Assembly: GCF_042466415.1 (NCBI RefSeq)
Contig: NZ_JAXHCH010000002.1
Coordinates: 310,001 to 374,000 of the forward strand
Reading direction: 5' to 3'
Origin: Albirhodobacter sp042466415
GTDB taxonomy: Bacteria > Pseudomonadota > Alphaproteobacteria > Rhodobacterales > Rhodobacteraceae
DNA length: 64,000 nucleotides
This document shows positions 26,947 through 36,474 of this stretch, in pieces (the stretch's first letter is position 1; each line of letters starts with the position of its first letter). The notes beneath the pieces were generated by a model. The model was not told the origin of the DNA and searched no databases. It saw only the letters and a list, made by a program, of their open reading frames with translations. The position numbers and the translations under genes were made by a program.

Positions 26947-27450
26947 ATGATACGTCACCTCATCTTTATCGCGGCCTTGGCGGGTGGTGCGACCACCTCG
27001 CAATTCCCCGAATTCTCACAGCATTACCTGCAACGTCTTGCGGGTCAGTATGATGCGCTGCAACAGGTGACGCAGGAATTTGACGCTTCGGCGGTCGCGT
27101 CGGGATTGACGCGCGAGGGGGCGTTGCAGGAGCTGTCCGGCTCTGAATTCCGCGAGGCGCACCGGACCGATATGGAAACGGCGTTCGCGCGGCTCTCGCG
27201 GATCGAGAGTGATCTTACCCTGTTGCGCGCCGCGGGTCCGCTAGAGCGCATTGTGTTGCCGCACCGGTTCCGCGATACGAAAACGTTGCAGGCTACATGG
27301 GATGATTTCGCGCCGGCGATCCCGCTCACCTTGGCGGGGCTCTATGCGGGTGGTATCGGATTTCTTGCCTCGTGGGTCTTGCTCTCGGTGGTTATGGGGG
27401 CGTTTTTGCGCCCGTTCCGGCGCCGCACACCCGAGTATGAACAGGCATGA
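26947..27450 (+). CDS. DUF2937-like membrane protein
   Basis: 167 residues. The pattern is that of the DUF2937 family: a hydrophobic N-terminus (LIFIAALAGGATTSQFPEFSQHYLQRLAGQ), a helical middle rich in Glu and Arg (ASGLTREGALQEL, FREAHRTDMETAFARLSRIESDL) and a C-terminal membrane segment (LTLAGLYAGGIGFLASWVLLSVVMG) followed by a basic tail. The function is unknown. Its stop overlaps the start of the peroxidase gene (ATGA), so the two are translationally coupled. Confidence 0.7.
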   Translation: MIRHLIFIAALAGGATTSQFPEFSQHYLQRLAGQYDALQQVTQEFDASAVASGLTREGALQELSGSEFREAHRTDMETAFARLSRIESDLTLLRAAGPLERIVLPHRFRDTKTLQATWDDFAPAIPLTLAGLYAGGIGFLASWVLLSVVMGAFLRPFRRRTPEYEQA

Positions 27451-28679
27451 CTCTTTTCCGCTCACTTGATAATCGCCCCTTCCTGCGCGGGCTAGCCCTC
27501 TACGGCATGGGGGTCTTTGCGCTTGGTTTTGTGCCGCTTTTGCAGGGGCCGACAGGTCTTGTCGCGTCGACGGATGCACGCCGCGCGGAGCAGGCTACGG
27601 ATATCACGCTGGCGCCTGCGACCCTTGCCGCGTGGGGCGAGGTGTTGTTCAACGATACCAACCTGTCCGCCAATCGCACGATGGCTTGCGCGACCTGCCA
27701 CGCGCCCGATGCCGCCTTTACTGATCCGCGCGAAACTGAAGCGGGGCGGGCGGTGTCGCTGGGGGATGACGGGGCAAGTTTCGGTGATCGCAACACGCCG
27801 ACGGCGGCCTACGCTCGGTTCTCGCCGAAATTTGGCAAAAACGAGAAAGGCGAATGGCGCGGAGGGCAGTTCCATGACGGGCGCGCGGCGAGCTTGGCCG
27901 ATCAGGCTGCGGGGCCGCCGCTCAATCCTGTGGAAATGGCCATGCCCTCCGAGGCCGCTGTCGCAGAACGCCTTGGCGAGGATGCCATTCACCGCGCCGC
28001 ATTGCTGAAATTTGCGGGCATCAGCGATCCGTATACCGATCCTGTCGCGACGCTGAATGCCGCAACAACCGCGATTGAAGCGTTCGAGCTTACAGATACG
28101 TTCGCGCCTTTCGATAGCAAGTATGATCGCTATTTGCAGGGCACATATGAGATGACCGACGAAGAAGAACTGGGCCGCGTCCTGTTCTTCTCGAACCAGT
28201 TCACCAATTGCTCGCTGTGCCACCAGCTCAACGAATTCGGCGGCGCAGCGGGGGAGACGTTCAGCGACTACCGCTTCCACAATATCGGCACGCCGGCCAA
28301 CGCAGCCGTGCGGATGTTCAACGGTGTGACGGATATCGATCAAGGCCTGGCCCTGACCACGGGGGATGCGAACGATCTTGGGAAGTTCAAAACCCCGACC
28401 CTGCGCAACGTCGCCGTCACCGCGCCCTATATGCACAATGGCGTCTTTAACGATTTGCGCACCGTGATCTTGTTCTATGACAAATATAACTCGCGCAATC
28501 CAGCGCGTGCGATCAACCCCGAGACGGGCGAGCCTTGGGCGGAACCCGAGGTGCCGCAGACCCTGTCGCTCACCGAGCTTGAAACGGGGCCGGGGTTGCA
28601 AGATGTGCGTATCGATGCCTTGGTGGCTTTCCTCAAAACCCTGACAGATGCGCGCTATGAGGATCTGCTTGCTGAATAG
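27447..28679 (+). CDS. Di-haem cytochrome c peroxidase family protein
   Basis: 410 residues. The N-terminal hydrophobic segment (GLALYGMGVFALGFVPLLQG) is a signal peptide or anchor, so the protein is periplasmic. Two c-type haem sites: CATCH at 81-85 and CSLCH at 255-259. Between and after are the family's NRTMACATCHAPDAAFTD, FGDRNTPTAAYA, LGRVLFFSN and TPTLRNVAVTAPYMHNG blocks. Enzymes of the CcpA/MauG group reduce hydrogen peroxide or oxidise protein substrates; the partner is unknown. Coupled to the DUF2937-like gene. Confidence 0.88.
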   Translation: MTLFRSLDNRPFLRGLALYGMGVFALGFVPLLQGPTGLVASTDARRAEQATDITLAPATLAAWGEVLFNDTNLSANRTMACATCHAPDAAFTDPRETEAGRAVSLGDDGASFGDRNTPTAAYARFSPKFGKNEKGEWRGGQFHDGRAASLADQAAGPPLNPVEMAMPSEAAVAERLGEDAIHRAALLKFAGISDPYTDPVATLNAATTAIEAFELTDTFAPFDSKYDRYLQGTYEMTDEEELGRVLFFSNQFTNCSLCHQLNEFGGAAGETFSDYRFHNIGTPANAAVRMFNGVTDIDQGLALTTGDANDLGKFKTPTLRNVAVTAPYMHNGVFNDLRTVILFYDKYNSRNPARAINPETGEPWAEPEVPQTLSLTELETGPGLQDVRIDALVAFLKTLTDARYEDLLAE

Positions 28680-28885
28680 GGGGCTTTAGCGCCTGATTCA
28701 GGAAAGCTGCGGGCAGGACCGGGCGCTCCTACGAAGTCGGGGCGGCGCAGGTCCGTTGCCTTCAATGGCCACCGGCCAAGGCCGCGCGGGTACGAGGGGC
28801 GCGTCCGGCGGTTTCGTGACCGCGCCGTGCTTGACCTTTCCCGTGCCGCCCTACAGTTTGCACCAAACAACCAGCAGGTAGACCC

Positions 28886-30169
28886 ATGTCGGGCCAAACA
28901 CCCTTCTTCTCTCGTTTCGAATTTCTTATCGCGTGGCGCTATCTGCGGGCGCGCAGATCCGAGGGCGGCGTGTCGGTGATGACATGGATCTCACTGATCG
29001 GCATCACCCTTGGCGTCGCCGCTTTGATTGTCACACTTGCCGTTCGCGCAGGATTCCGCGCGGAGTTCGTGGATACGATCCTTGGCTCCAACGCACATAT
29101 CACCGTTTATAAAGCCATGGAGACGGATGCGAATGGTCGCACCGACCGTCAGATCCGTGATTACACCGAACGCGCTGCCAAAATCCGCGAGATTGAGGGC
29201 GTAACGCGCGCCGCACCTTTGGTGCGCGGGCAGGTCATGGCAAATCAGGGTGACTATTCGGGGGTGGCGCAGGTCTTCGGGATCACGGCGGAAGATTTGG
29301 CGACGATCCCGCGCGTGGCGAACGCACAGACGGCGCAGGGCGATATCGCGCGGTTTGGCGAGGGGATCGCGATCGGCTCGGGCCTTGCGCGCGAATTGGG
29401 GGTCGAGGTCGGGGACCGCGTCAAGCTGATCTCGCCGAACGGGGCCAGAACCGCTTTTGGCACCAGCCCGCGCGTCAATGCCTACGAGGTCACCTACATC
29501 TTCACGGCGGGCCGTTGGGACATCGACCGCACGCGGATCTATATGCCGTTCGCTGAGGCGCAGAGCTATTTCAACCGCGAGGGGGCGGCCGACGAAATCG
29601 AGATTTTTGTTACCGATCCCGAAACGCTTGACCCGACGATCGCGCAATTGTTCCAAACCGGCCCCGCGACCCTTGTTTGGACGTGGCGCGATGAAAGTGG
29701 CGCGTTCCTCAGGGCGCTGACGATCGAAGACAATGTGATGTTCGTGATCTTGTCGATCCTCGTTTTGATCGCGACGATGAACATCACCTCGGGTCTGATC
29801 ATGCTGGTGAAAAACAAGGGGCGCGATATCGGGATTTTGCGCACGATGGGCCTGACAGAGGGATCAATCTTGCGCGTTTTCTTCCTGTGCGGCGCTTTCA
29901 CGGGCATCATTGGCACGCTGATGGGATTGATTTTGGGGTGCCTTTTTGCGGCCTATATCGATCAGGTGATGGCTTTCGTGAATTGGATGAACGGCGCCGA
30001 TGTCTGGGACCCGTCCATCCGCGGGATTTATGAGCTTCCGGCGGAGCTGCGTCTGGCCGATGTGCTGCGCTCTGTCGCGCTGTCGTTGGGGCTGTCTTTC
30101 ATCGTCACCATCTTCCCCGCGCGCCGTGCCGCACGGATGAACCCTGTCGAGGCGCTGCGCTATGAATAA
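28886..30169 (+). CDS. lolC: Lipoprotein-releasing ABC transporter permease LolC/LolE
   Basis: 427 residues. Four membrane helices with a large periplasmic domain between helices 1 and 2, the LolC/E layout. The start EFLIAWRYLRARRSEGGVSVMTWISLIGITLGVAALIVTLAV is diagnostic, as are the C-terminal half (LIATMNITSGLIMLVKNKGRDIGILRTMG) and the end RAARMNPVEALRYE. It extracts lipoproteins from the inner membrane for transfer to LolA. Alphaproteobacteria often have one such permease acting as a homodimer, so the C or E label is arbitrary. It overlaps lolD by 8 bases. A TTGACC box lies near 28830 in the 206-base region upstream. Confidence 0.92.
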   Translation: MSGQTPFFSRFEFLIAWRYLRARRSEGGVSVMTWISLIGITLGVAALIVTLAVRAGFRAEFVDTILGSNAHITVYKAMETDANGRTDRQIRDYTERAAKIREIEGVTRAAPLVRGQVMANQGDYSGVAQVFGITAEDLATIPRVANAQTAQGDIARFGEGIAIGSGLARELGVEVGDRVKLISPNGARTAFGTSPRVNAYEVTYIFTAGRWDIDRTRIYMPFAEAQSYFNREGAADEIEIFVTDPETLDPTIAQLFQTGPATLVWTWRDESGAFLRALTIEDNVMFVILSILVLIATMNITSGLIMLVKNKGRDIGILRTMGLTEGSILRVFFLCGAFTGIIGTLMGLILGCLFAAYIDQVMAFVNWMNGADVWDPSIRGIYELPAELRLADVLRSVALSLGLSFIVTIFPARRAARMNPVEALRYE

Positions 30170-30842
30170 CACTCTGGATCTCAACAGCATTTCGAAAACC
30201 TATAACCAAGGAAAGCCGAGCGAGATTTCCGTACTGCGCGATGTCACGCTGCAGATCAAGGCGGGCGAGGTGGTCGCCTTGGTCGCGCCCTCGGGGGCAG
30301 GAAAGTCGACGCTGCTACATATCGCAGGGCTTTTGGATACGGCAGATAGCGGCACTGTGCGCCTCAACGATCAGGATCTCTCCGCCGCCAATGACAAGCG
30401 CCGCACGCAGGCGCGGCGTCAGGATGTTGGCTTCATCTATCAGTTCCATCACCTGTTGCCGGAATTTAGCGCGCTGGAGAATATCGTCCTGCCGCAGCTT
30501 GCCAACGGCGTGGCGCAAACAGCCGCGGAGGCGCGGGCGCGGGACCTTTTGGCGAAGGTTGGCCTTGCCGCGCGCGCCGATCACCGCCCGTCTGAACTGT
30601 CGGGCGGTGAGGCTCAGCGCGTCGCTTTTTGTCGCGCGATGGCGAATAAGCCGACGCTGCTTTTGGCGGATGAACCCACCGGCAACCTTGATCCCAAGAC
30701 GTCGGATCAGGTGTTTGCCGTGCTGATGGACATCGTGCGCGAGACGGGACTTTCCGCCTTGATCGCCACGCATAATCTGGAGCTGGCCCATCGCATGGAC
30801 CGCGTGCTGCGTCTGGACGGGGGGCGGCTGGTCAGCGAATAG
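30162..30842 (+). CDS. lolD: Lipoprotein-releasing ABC transporter ATPase LolD
   Basis: 226 residues. ABC ATPase motifs in order: Walker A VAPSGAGKSTLLH, the Q-loop region YQFHHLLPEFSALENI, signature LSGGEAQRVAFCRA, Walker B LLLADEPTGNLD and the switch His in IATHNLEL. The QFHHLLPEFSALENVxLP segment is characteristic of LolD. It overlaps the permease gene by 8 bases and is co-translated with it. Confidence 0.94.
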   Translation: MNNTLDLNSISKTYNQGKPSEISVLRDVTLQIKAGEVVALVAPSGAGKSTLLHIAGLLDTADSGTVRLNDQDLSAANDKRRTQARRQDVGFIYQFHHLLPEFSALENIVLPQLANGVAQTAAEARARDLLAKVGLAARADHRPSELSGGEAQRVAFCRAMANKPTLLLADEPTGNLDPKTSDQVFAVLMDIVRETGLSALIATHNLELAHRMDRVLRLDGGRLVSE

Positions 30843-30934
30843 GGCGCAGCTGAGAAACACGGGTGCGCGGCGATCGGTAGGGGTTGCTGCGGCAGGGGCA
30901 AAGTGGTTCGATGGGGCAACCAATGAGGTTCCCC

Positions 30935-31354
30935 ATGCGCCCTACACCGCTGTTTTTTGCTCTCGCCCTGCCTCTCACGCTGCTTGCCTGCGCCTAACAT
31001 ATCGGTGCGTCCATGCCGAGCGGCGCACAAGACTATGAGGCGTATTGCATGAGTTGCCACGGCGACGGGGTGAGCGCGGGAGAGGTCGCGACGCAGGCAG
31101 GATTTGCGCCGACACAACTTGCATATCTGGCGAAAAACAATGGCGGGACATTCCCGAAAGCGCGCGTCATGTCCAAAACCTACGGCTATGAGCAACACGG
31201 AACGATCGCGGGCGCGTCGGCGGGCGATATGCCCTCTTTCGCGGCCCTGATGGACGGCGAGACCATCCCCTATGATAGCGGCGACGGGATCGAGACACCG
31301 ACCCCCGCGCGGCTTGTTCAGCTGGCAGAGTATATCGAGGCGATGCAGCGCTAA
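30935..31354 (+). pseudogene. c-type cytochrome (lipoprotein) gene with an in-frame stop after the lipobox
   Basis: The frame from the ATG at 30935 encodes a lipoprotein signal peptide (PTPLFFALALPLTLLACA) and is then stopped by TAA at 30995-30997, codon 21, directly after the lipobox Cys-Ala. The same frame continues to 31354 as a small cytochrome c: CMSCH haem site, a middle of about 70 residues, and GDMPSFAALM, which can supply the distal Met. A CAA-to-TAA change would explain it. Either the gene is dead, or translation restarts at the ATG at 31013 and makes a leaderless protein that could not receive haem in the periplasm. A sequencing error is the other option. Confidence 0.75.
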
Positions 31355-31453
31355 GGGGGGGGCTTTGTTGCGCCCTCAAACGGCTTTGACCTGCGTCGCC
31401 AATCTCATCCGGCGCAGGAAAATGCCGCCCGAGGGCGTGTTTTTCAGAACCGT

Positions 31454-33409
31454 TTAGACATCCAACTCTTCAACGAACTGCGCGTTCTCGGTGATATACT
31501 GGAACCGCAGCTCGGGTTTTTTACCCATCAAACGCTCCACCAAATCGCCGGTCTCGCCCGGTGTCGTCTCCTCAACCGTCACGCGGATAAGCTTACGTGT
31601 GGCCGGGTCCATCGTGGTTTCTTTCAGGTCTTTCGCGTCCATTTCGCCCAACCCTTTAAAGCGCTGAACGTCGATCTTGCCTTTGCCGCCAAGGCCCTTT
31701 TCCAGCCAGTGGTCCTTTTCGGCGTCGTCCGACACGTAAAGACGCTTTGCGCCTTGCGTAAGGCGGTAGAGCGGCGGGCAAGCAAGATAAAGGTGGCCTT
31801 GATCGATGAGCGGCCGCATCTGGGTGAAGAAGAACGTCATCAAAAGCGAGGCGATATGTGCGCCGTCGACATCCGCATCAGTCATGATGATGATCTTGTC
31901 ATAGCGCAAATCCTCAACATTGAACCGCGTTCCCATCCCGACGCCAAGCGCCTCACACAGATCGGAGATCTCCTGGTTCGAGCCGAGCTTGTTGGACGCA
32001 GCCCCAAGCACATTCAGGATCTTACCTTTCAGCGGCAAGAGTGCCTGCAACTCGCGCGAGCGCGCGCCCTTGGCCGAGCCCCCCGCAGAATCGCCCTCGA
32101 CGATGAACAGTTCCGTGCCCGAACGGTTCTTCGCGGAGCAATCCGTCAGCTTGCCGGGCAGGCGCAGCTTCTTCGTCGCGGTCTTGCGCTGGGTCTCTTT
32201 TTCCTGCCGCCGTTTAAGGCGCTCCTCCGCGCGCAAAACGAGGAAATCGAGGATCGCACCGGCCGACTTCGTGTCATTCGCGAGCCAGTTGTCAAAATGG
32301 TCTTTCACCGCACTTTCGACCCATTTTTGCGCTTCCTCGGTGGACAGACGATCTTTGGTCTGGCCGACGAAGGACGGCTCGCGGATGAAGATCGAGATCA
32401 GCGCACAGCCGCCCGTGAGCATATCCTCGCGGGTGATCAGGCTGGCTTTTTTGTTATTCGCAAGCTCTCCGTAGGCCTTTACGCCCTTGAGCATCGCGGC
32501 CCAGAAGCCGCTCTCATGCGTGCCACCTTCGGGGGTAGGGACGGTGTTGCAATAGGATTGGATGAAACCGTCGCGCGCAGGCGTCCAATTGATCGCCCAT
32601 TCCACCGATCCCGGAACACCGAATTTCTCCTCGAACGAGACTTTCCCCGCGAAGGGGCGCTCGGCGTAGGTCATGTTTCCCGTCATCGTGAGATTCAAGA
32701 AATCGGCCAACCCGTTGGGGAAGTGGAAGGTGGCCTCGGTCGGCGTCTCGCCATCATCGATTTCGGATTTCCAGCGAATTTCGACACCGGAGAACAGATA
32801 TGCCTTCGATTGCGTCAGCTTGAACAGCCGCGCAGGCTTGAGCTTCAGCGCGCCGAAGATTTCAGGATCGGGATGGAAGGTGATCGTTGTCCCGCGGCGG
32901 TTCGGGGCGGCGCCAAGTTTGGCGACAGGGCCAAGCGGCACACCGCGTGAGAAGCGTTGCTCGTAAAGCTCTTTGTTGCGTGCGACCTGCACGATCATGG
33001 AATCAGAGAGCGCGTTCACAACCGAAGAGCCAACGCCGTTCAAGCCGCCGGAGGTGGAATAGGCTTTGTTGGAGAATTTTCCGCCCGCGTGCAGCGTGCA
33101 TAAAATCACCTCAAGCGCCGATTTCCCGGGGAACTTCGGATGCGGATCAACAGGGATCCCGCGCCCGTTATCGCGCACCAGAACAGAGCCGTCAGCCAGC
33201 ATCTCGACCTCGATGCGCGTCGCATGGCCCGCAACGGCCTCATCCATCGAGTTGTCGAGAATCTCTGCGACCATGTGATGCAAGGCGCGCTCGTCCGTGC
33301 CGCCGATATACATCCCCGGACGTTTGCGGACAGGCTCCAGCCCCTCCAAAACCTCGATTGAGGAGGCGTCATAGCTTTGTTCTTGGGGTGTCAAAAGATC
33401 GTCGGCCAT
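31454..33409 (-). CDS. parE: DNA topoisomerase IV subunit B
   Basis: 651 residues from the ATG at 33409 (MADDLLTPQEQSYDASSIEVLEGLEPVRKRPGMYIG...); the longer frame adds an unlikely leader. The GHKL ATPase domain shows AEILDNSMDEAVAGHA, RDNGRGIPVD and HAGGKFSNKAYSTSGGLNGVG; the TOPRIM domain shows VEGDSAGGSAKGARSR and IIMTDADVDGAHIASLL. The length and lack of the long GyrB insertion favour ParE over GyrB. With ParC it decatenates daughter chromosomes. Its partner gene is not in the window. Confidence 0.92.
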   Translation of the reverse strand: MADDLLTPQEQSYDASSIEVLEGLEPVRKRPGMYIGGTDERALHHMVAEILDNSMDEAVAGHATRIEVEMLADGSVLVRDNGRGIPVDPHPKFPGKSALEVILCTLHAGGKFSNKAYSTSGGLNGVGSSVVNALSDSMIVQVARNKELYEQRFSRGVPLGPVAKLGAAPNRRGTTITFHPDPEIFGALKLKPARLFKLTQSKAYLFSGVEIRWKSEIDDGETPTEATFHFPNGLADFLNLTMTGNMTYAERPFAGKVSFEEKFGVPGSVEWAINWTPARDGFIQSYCNTVPTPEGGTHESGFWAAMLKGVKAYGELANNKKASLITREDMLTGGCALISIFIREPSFVGQTKDRLSTEEAQKWVESAVKDHFDNWLANDTKSAGAILDFLVLRAEERLKRRQEKETQRKTATKKLRLPGKLTDCSAKNRSGTELFIVEGDSAGGSAKGARSRELQALLPLKGKILNVLGAASNKLGSNQEISDLCEALGVGMGTRFNVEDLRYDKIIIMTDADVDGAHIASLLMTFFFTQMRPLIDQGHLYLACPPLYRLTQGAKRLYVSDDAEKDHWLEKGLGGKGKIDVQRFKGLGEMDAKDLKETTMDPATRKLIRVTVEETTPGETGDLVERLMGKKPELRFQYITENAQFVEELDV

Positions 33410-33529
33410 GCTGCTCGCCCTTCTAAAATCTTGTGGGTCTGGAATGTGTGGATACCGCAGGTCGGGGCGGGGGGGCAAGGACTCGCGCGGAAGATCACCC
33501 GCGCAAGGGGGCATTTGCCCGATGTTTGA

Positions 33530-35044
33530 TCAAACGCGGCGCTCGGGGTCGCCGGATTTCAACGCACCTGTCGGGCCGATCGCAGGCAGTTCAGGCGGCA
33601 TATCGTCGGGCAGGGCTTGCGGGGCGTAAGGGGAGGCTGGCGCACCTTGGGATGCGGGGTGCTCGGGCGTCGGCGACTTTGTCGGGTAGGGGGCGCGGTT
33701 GCCGTGCAGGCGCCAGAACCGCCACATCAACGCAATCCCCGCGACGGACAGCCCAACCACCAGACCGTACCAGATCCCAGAGCCGCCCAATCCCAGCTTG
33801 AACGCGAGCAGATAGCTCGCGGGCATCCCGATCAGCCAATAGCTGATCGTCGCGATCCACATCGGCATATTTGTATCCTCGACACCGCGCAAAAGGCCCA
33901 ACGCCAACGCCTGCATCGCATCGGTGACCTGAAACAAGGCCGCTACCGCGAGCAGCATCGCGCCGAAGGTGATGATGCGCGCCGCATCCGGATTGTCGAC
34001 TTCCAGGAACAACGACACGAGCGCCTCTGGCACCGCCAGAAACACACCCACCATCGCCAAAGCAAACGCACCAGACAGCACGATCGCGGCGAGTGAGGCG
34101 CGGCGCAAGGCGGTCTTGTCTCGGCGGCCATGCGCGCGGCCGACCCGCACCGTGGCCGCGTTAGAAAGGCCCAGATGGACCATAAAGGCGAGGGCCGTGA
34201 TTTCCAGCGCGATGCCGTGGGCGGCGAGTTCCAGCGTTCCAACCCAGCCCATCATGATCGCCGAGGCTTGGAACAAACCGGCCTCGGCAACCCCCGTCAA
34301 CCCGATCGGGACGCCGAGTTTGGCGACTTGGCGGAAGGCGGGCCAATCGGGGCGCCAGAACCTTTGGAACAGCCGGACATGCCGCAAGGAGGGCAACCAT
34401 CCCGCATAAAGCGCCAGCGCCAGCGCCGTCAGGCTTTGCGTTAGCAAAGAGGCGTAGGCCGCGCCGCGGACGCCGAGTTCCGGCGCGCCGTAATGACCGA
34501 AAATCAGCAGATAATTCGCGCCCGCATTGAACACCACGCCCGCAATCGTGACCCAAAGGACGATCTGCGTGCGCTCGTTCGCGGCGAGATAGGATTTCAA
34601 AACCATGATGATGAGCGCAGGCGTCAGGCCAATGCCTGCGATGCGCAGATAGGCCTGTGCCAGATCGGCGATCTCGGGATCTTGCCCCAATGCGCGCAGG
34701 ACGGTGCCGGAAATATAGAAAAACGGGTAGGCCAAGGCGCCGTACAGGATCGATAGCCACAACGCCATGCGCGCGGAACGCCGCATTTCGGTGTCATCGC
34801 CGCGTCCGAGCGCCGCCGAGATTGAGCCCATCACCGCGATGCCAAAACCCGACCCCAGAATAAATACCGAAAAGAACAGGGATGCGCCCAAAACCACCGC
34901 CGCAAGCTCGGCAACGCCGTACCAGCCAAGCATGACTGTATCGGTGACATGCAAGCTCATTTGCGCGAGGTGGCTGCCGATCAAGGGCAACCCTAGGACT
35001 AAGGTGCGCGTGAGATGATGAGGGAGGGTTTGAATCTGGGTCAT
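33530..35044 (-). CDS. MATE-family efflux transporter
   Basis: 504 residues from the ATG at 35044, about twelve membrane helices. It begins TLVLGLPLIGSHLAQMSLHVTDTVMLGWYGVAELAAV, the start of MATE/NorM exporters, with the mirrored second half near LGVPIGLTGVAEAGLFQASAIMMGW. These export cationic drugs or metabolites using sodium or protons. The C-terminal 40 residues are a soluble Pro-rich tail of unknown role. The gene runs divergently from the GST gene. Confidence 0.9.
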   Translation of the reverse strand: MTQIQTLPHHLTRTLVLGLPLIGSHLAQMSLHVTDTVMLGWYGVAELAAVVLGASLFFSVFILGSGFGIAVMGSISAALGRGDDTEMRRSARMALWLSILYGALAYPFFYISGTVLRALGQDPEIADLAQAYLRIAGIGLTPALIIMVLKSYLAANERTQIVLWVTIAGVVFNAGANYLLIFGHYGAPELGVRGAAYASLLTQSLTALALALYAGWLPSLRHVRLFQRFWRPDWPAFRQVAKLGVPIGLTGVAEAGLFQASAIMMGWVGTLELAAHGIALEITALAFMVHLGLSNAATVRVGRAHGRRDKTALRRASLAAIVLSGAFALAMVGVFLAVPEALVSLFLEVDNPDAARIITFGAMLLAVAALFQVTDAMQALALGLLRGVEDTNMPMWIATISYWLIGMPASYLLAFKLGLGGSGIWYGLVVGLSVAGIALMWRFWRLHGNRAPYPTKSPTPEHPASQGAPASPYAPQALPDDMPPELPAIGPTGALKSGDPERRV

Positions 35045-35240
35045 CCCTCTCACGTATCTGCCGCACACCGATCGGGCAAGCCGCATCGCACCACCGACCT
35101 TGTTGGGCGCATGCGAAAGCGCACATCGCCCCAATATCTGCCGCCCCTTTCCTTTTGCGCGAGGGAGGGGCAGTTTATCCCAAAGCGCCAACGGATCGGC
35201 GCGGGCATCCGAGCGCCAAGCGCCGTCGCGGGAGAGAAGA

Positions 35241-35990
35241 ATGAAACTTTACGGAGTTGCAACATCGCGGGCATCGCGCAATATCTGGCTGATCAACGAA
35301 TTGGATCTGGACGTGGAGCGCATCGCGGTTGTGCAGGCCTATCGCCTTGAGGAGCAGGGGCTTGATCCGCGCGCACAAGATGCGCCCCTCAACACGTTGT
35401 CGGCGGAGTTTCTTGCCTTATCGCCTGCGGGGATGGTGCCCCTTCTCGAACATGACGGGCTGATCTTGTTCGAGAGCCTTGCGATCAACAATTATCTCGC
35501 GCAGCAAGCGGCGTGGGAGGGCGCGGAGATCGGCCCGCGCGATGACACCGAGCGGGCGTTGATCGAGCAATGGGCGCTTTATGGCACATCTGTCATCGAG
35601 GGCGCCGCGCTTGATATCATGTGGGTTCATAGCCACGGGCGCGCCGGATCGAACGCGGGGCAGGCGGAGCTTGCGGACCTGCGGGCAAAGCTTTTGCGCC
35701 CCTTGGCGGTTTTGGAGGCCCATCTTGTGCGCGAGGGCGTGATGGTTGGCGGTCGCTTCACGGTGGCGGATATCAATATGGCGGAGATCATCCGCTATGC
35801 TGCGCTGGACGCGCCTTTGATGGAACGGTTCGGCGCGATCCGCGCTTGGCTTGATCGATGCCATGCGCGGCCTGCGTTCAAGATGATGATGGCTGAACGC
35901 GCGGCGGAGATCGCGGCCGAGACATGTGACGAGGATGCCTCGCCCACCGCCAATTCCACGCAGCACGACGCCGCCGCACCGCCGTCATAA
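35241..35990 (+). CDS. Glutathione S-transferase family protein
   Basis: 249 residues from the ATG at 35241, which has a GGAGAGAAGA ribosome site; upstream in-frame starts lack one. The thioredoxin-like N-domain has MKLYGVATSRASRNIWLINEL with a Ser in the active-site position, GMVPLLEHDGLILFESLAINNYLA (the glutathione-binding cis-Pro and Glu-Ser), and the C-terminal helical domain has VGGRFTVADINMAEIIRYA (N-capping motif). The last 25 residues are an unusual low-complexity tail. The substrate is unknown. Confidence 0.88.
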   Translation: MKLYGVATSRASRNIWLINELDLDVERIAVVQAYRLEEQGLDPRAQDAPLNTLSAEFLALSPAGMVPLLEHDGLILFESLAINNYLAQQAAWEGAEIGPRDDTERALIEQWALYGTSVIEGAALDIMWVHSHGRAGSNAGQAELADLRAKLLRPLAVLEAHLVREGVMVGGRFTVADINMAEIIRYAALDAPLMERFGAIRAWLDRCHARPAFKMMMAERAAEIAAETCDEDASPTANSTQHDAAAPPS

Positions 35991-36039
35991 AGCCGCGCGC
36001 GCCGTTTTAAGGACGGCGGGTTGCAACAGTGGGGGCGGT

Positions 36040-36450
36040 TTAACCCTCTTGCGATTTGAGCAAACGATCCGCTTTTTTGCGGACAAGCACGGTGCGCAAA
36101 TCATGCATGGCGAGCAACAGATCGTCCGTTACTTGGTCGAGTTGCTCGTCCGTTGCCTTGGATTGAATCCATTGGGTCGTGATATTGAGGTAATCAACCG
36201 CGCGGTGGATGTCGTCGATATCGCGCCGCGCGAGCAGGGCGGTGCGGGCTTCCATCCAGCGCTTGATCTCGGACAGCTCTTCCGGCGTCAGCTTATGGTC
36301 GCCCTGCGCTTTGATCTCGCCGTTTTTGACGTTCACAACCGCGATTTGATCCATTTCGATCCGCCGCTGGCGGTTCTCGCTATCGACGCGAAACACATTC
36401 GCGCCGTTTTCGCGCACTCGGAAATAATACTCCGGCAGGTCACCCGCCAT
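36040..36450 (-). CDS. Conserved hypothetical protein, 136 residues
   Basis: Begins AGDLPEYYFRVRENGANVFRVDSENRQRRIEMDQIAVVNVKNGEIKAQ, a beta-rich part, followed by a helical part (LTPEELSEIKRWMEARTALLARRDIDDIHRAVDYLN, DQVTDDLLLAMHDLRTVLVRKKADRLL). No known motif or membrane segment; probably cytoplasmic. The strong reading frame and regular codon use suggest a real gene, likely confined to this family of bacteria. It lies 24 bases downstream of the aminotransferase gene and may share its transcript. Confidence 0.65.
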   Translation of the reverse strand: MAGDLPEYYFRVRENGANVFRVDSENRQRRIEMDQIAVVNVKNGEIKAQGDHKLTPEELSEIKRWMEARTALLARRDIDDIHRAVDYLNITTQWIQSKATDEQLDQVTDDLLLAMHDLRTVLVRKKADRLLKSQEG

Positions 36451-36474
36451 ATTGTCGCCCCCCGTTTTGGGTTG

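Noticed and set aside
25417..27003. Long minus-strand frame antisense to proS
   Set aside because: Shadow of a strongly conserved tRNA synthetase; no motifs of its own.
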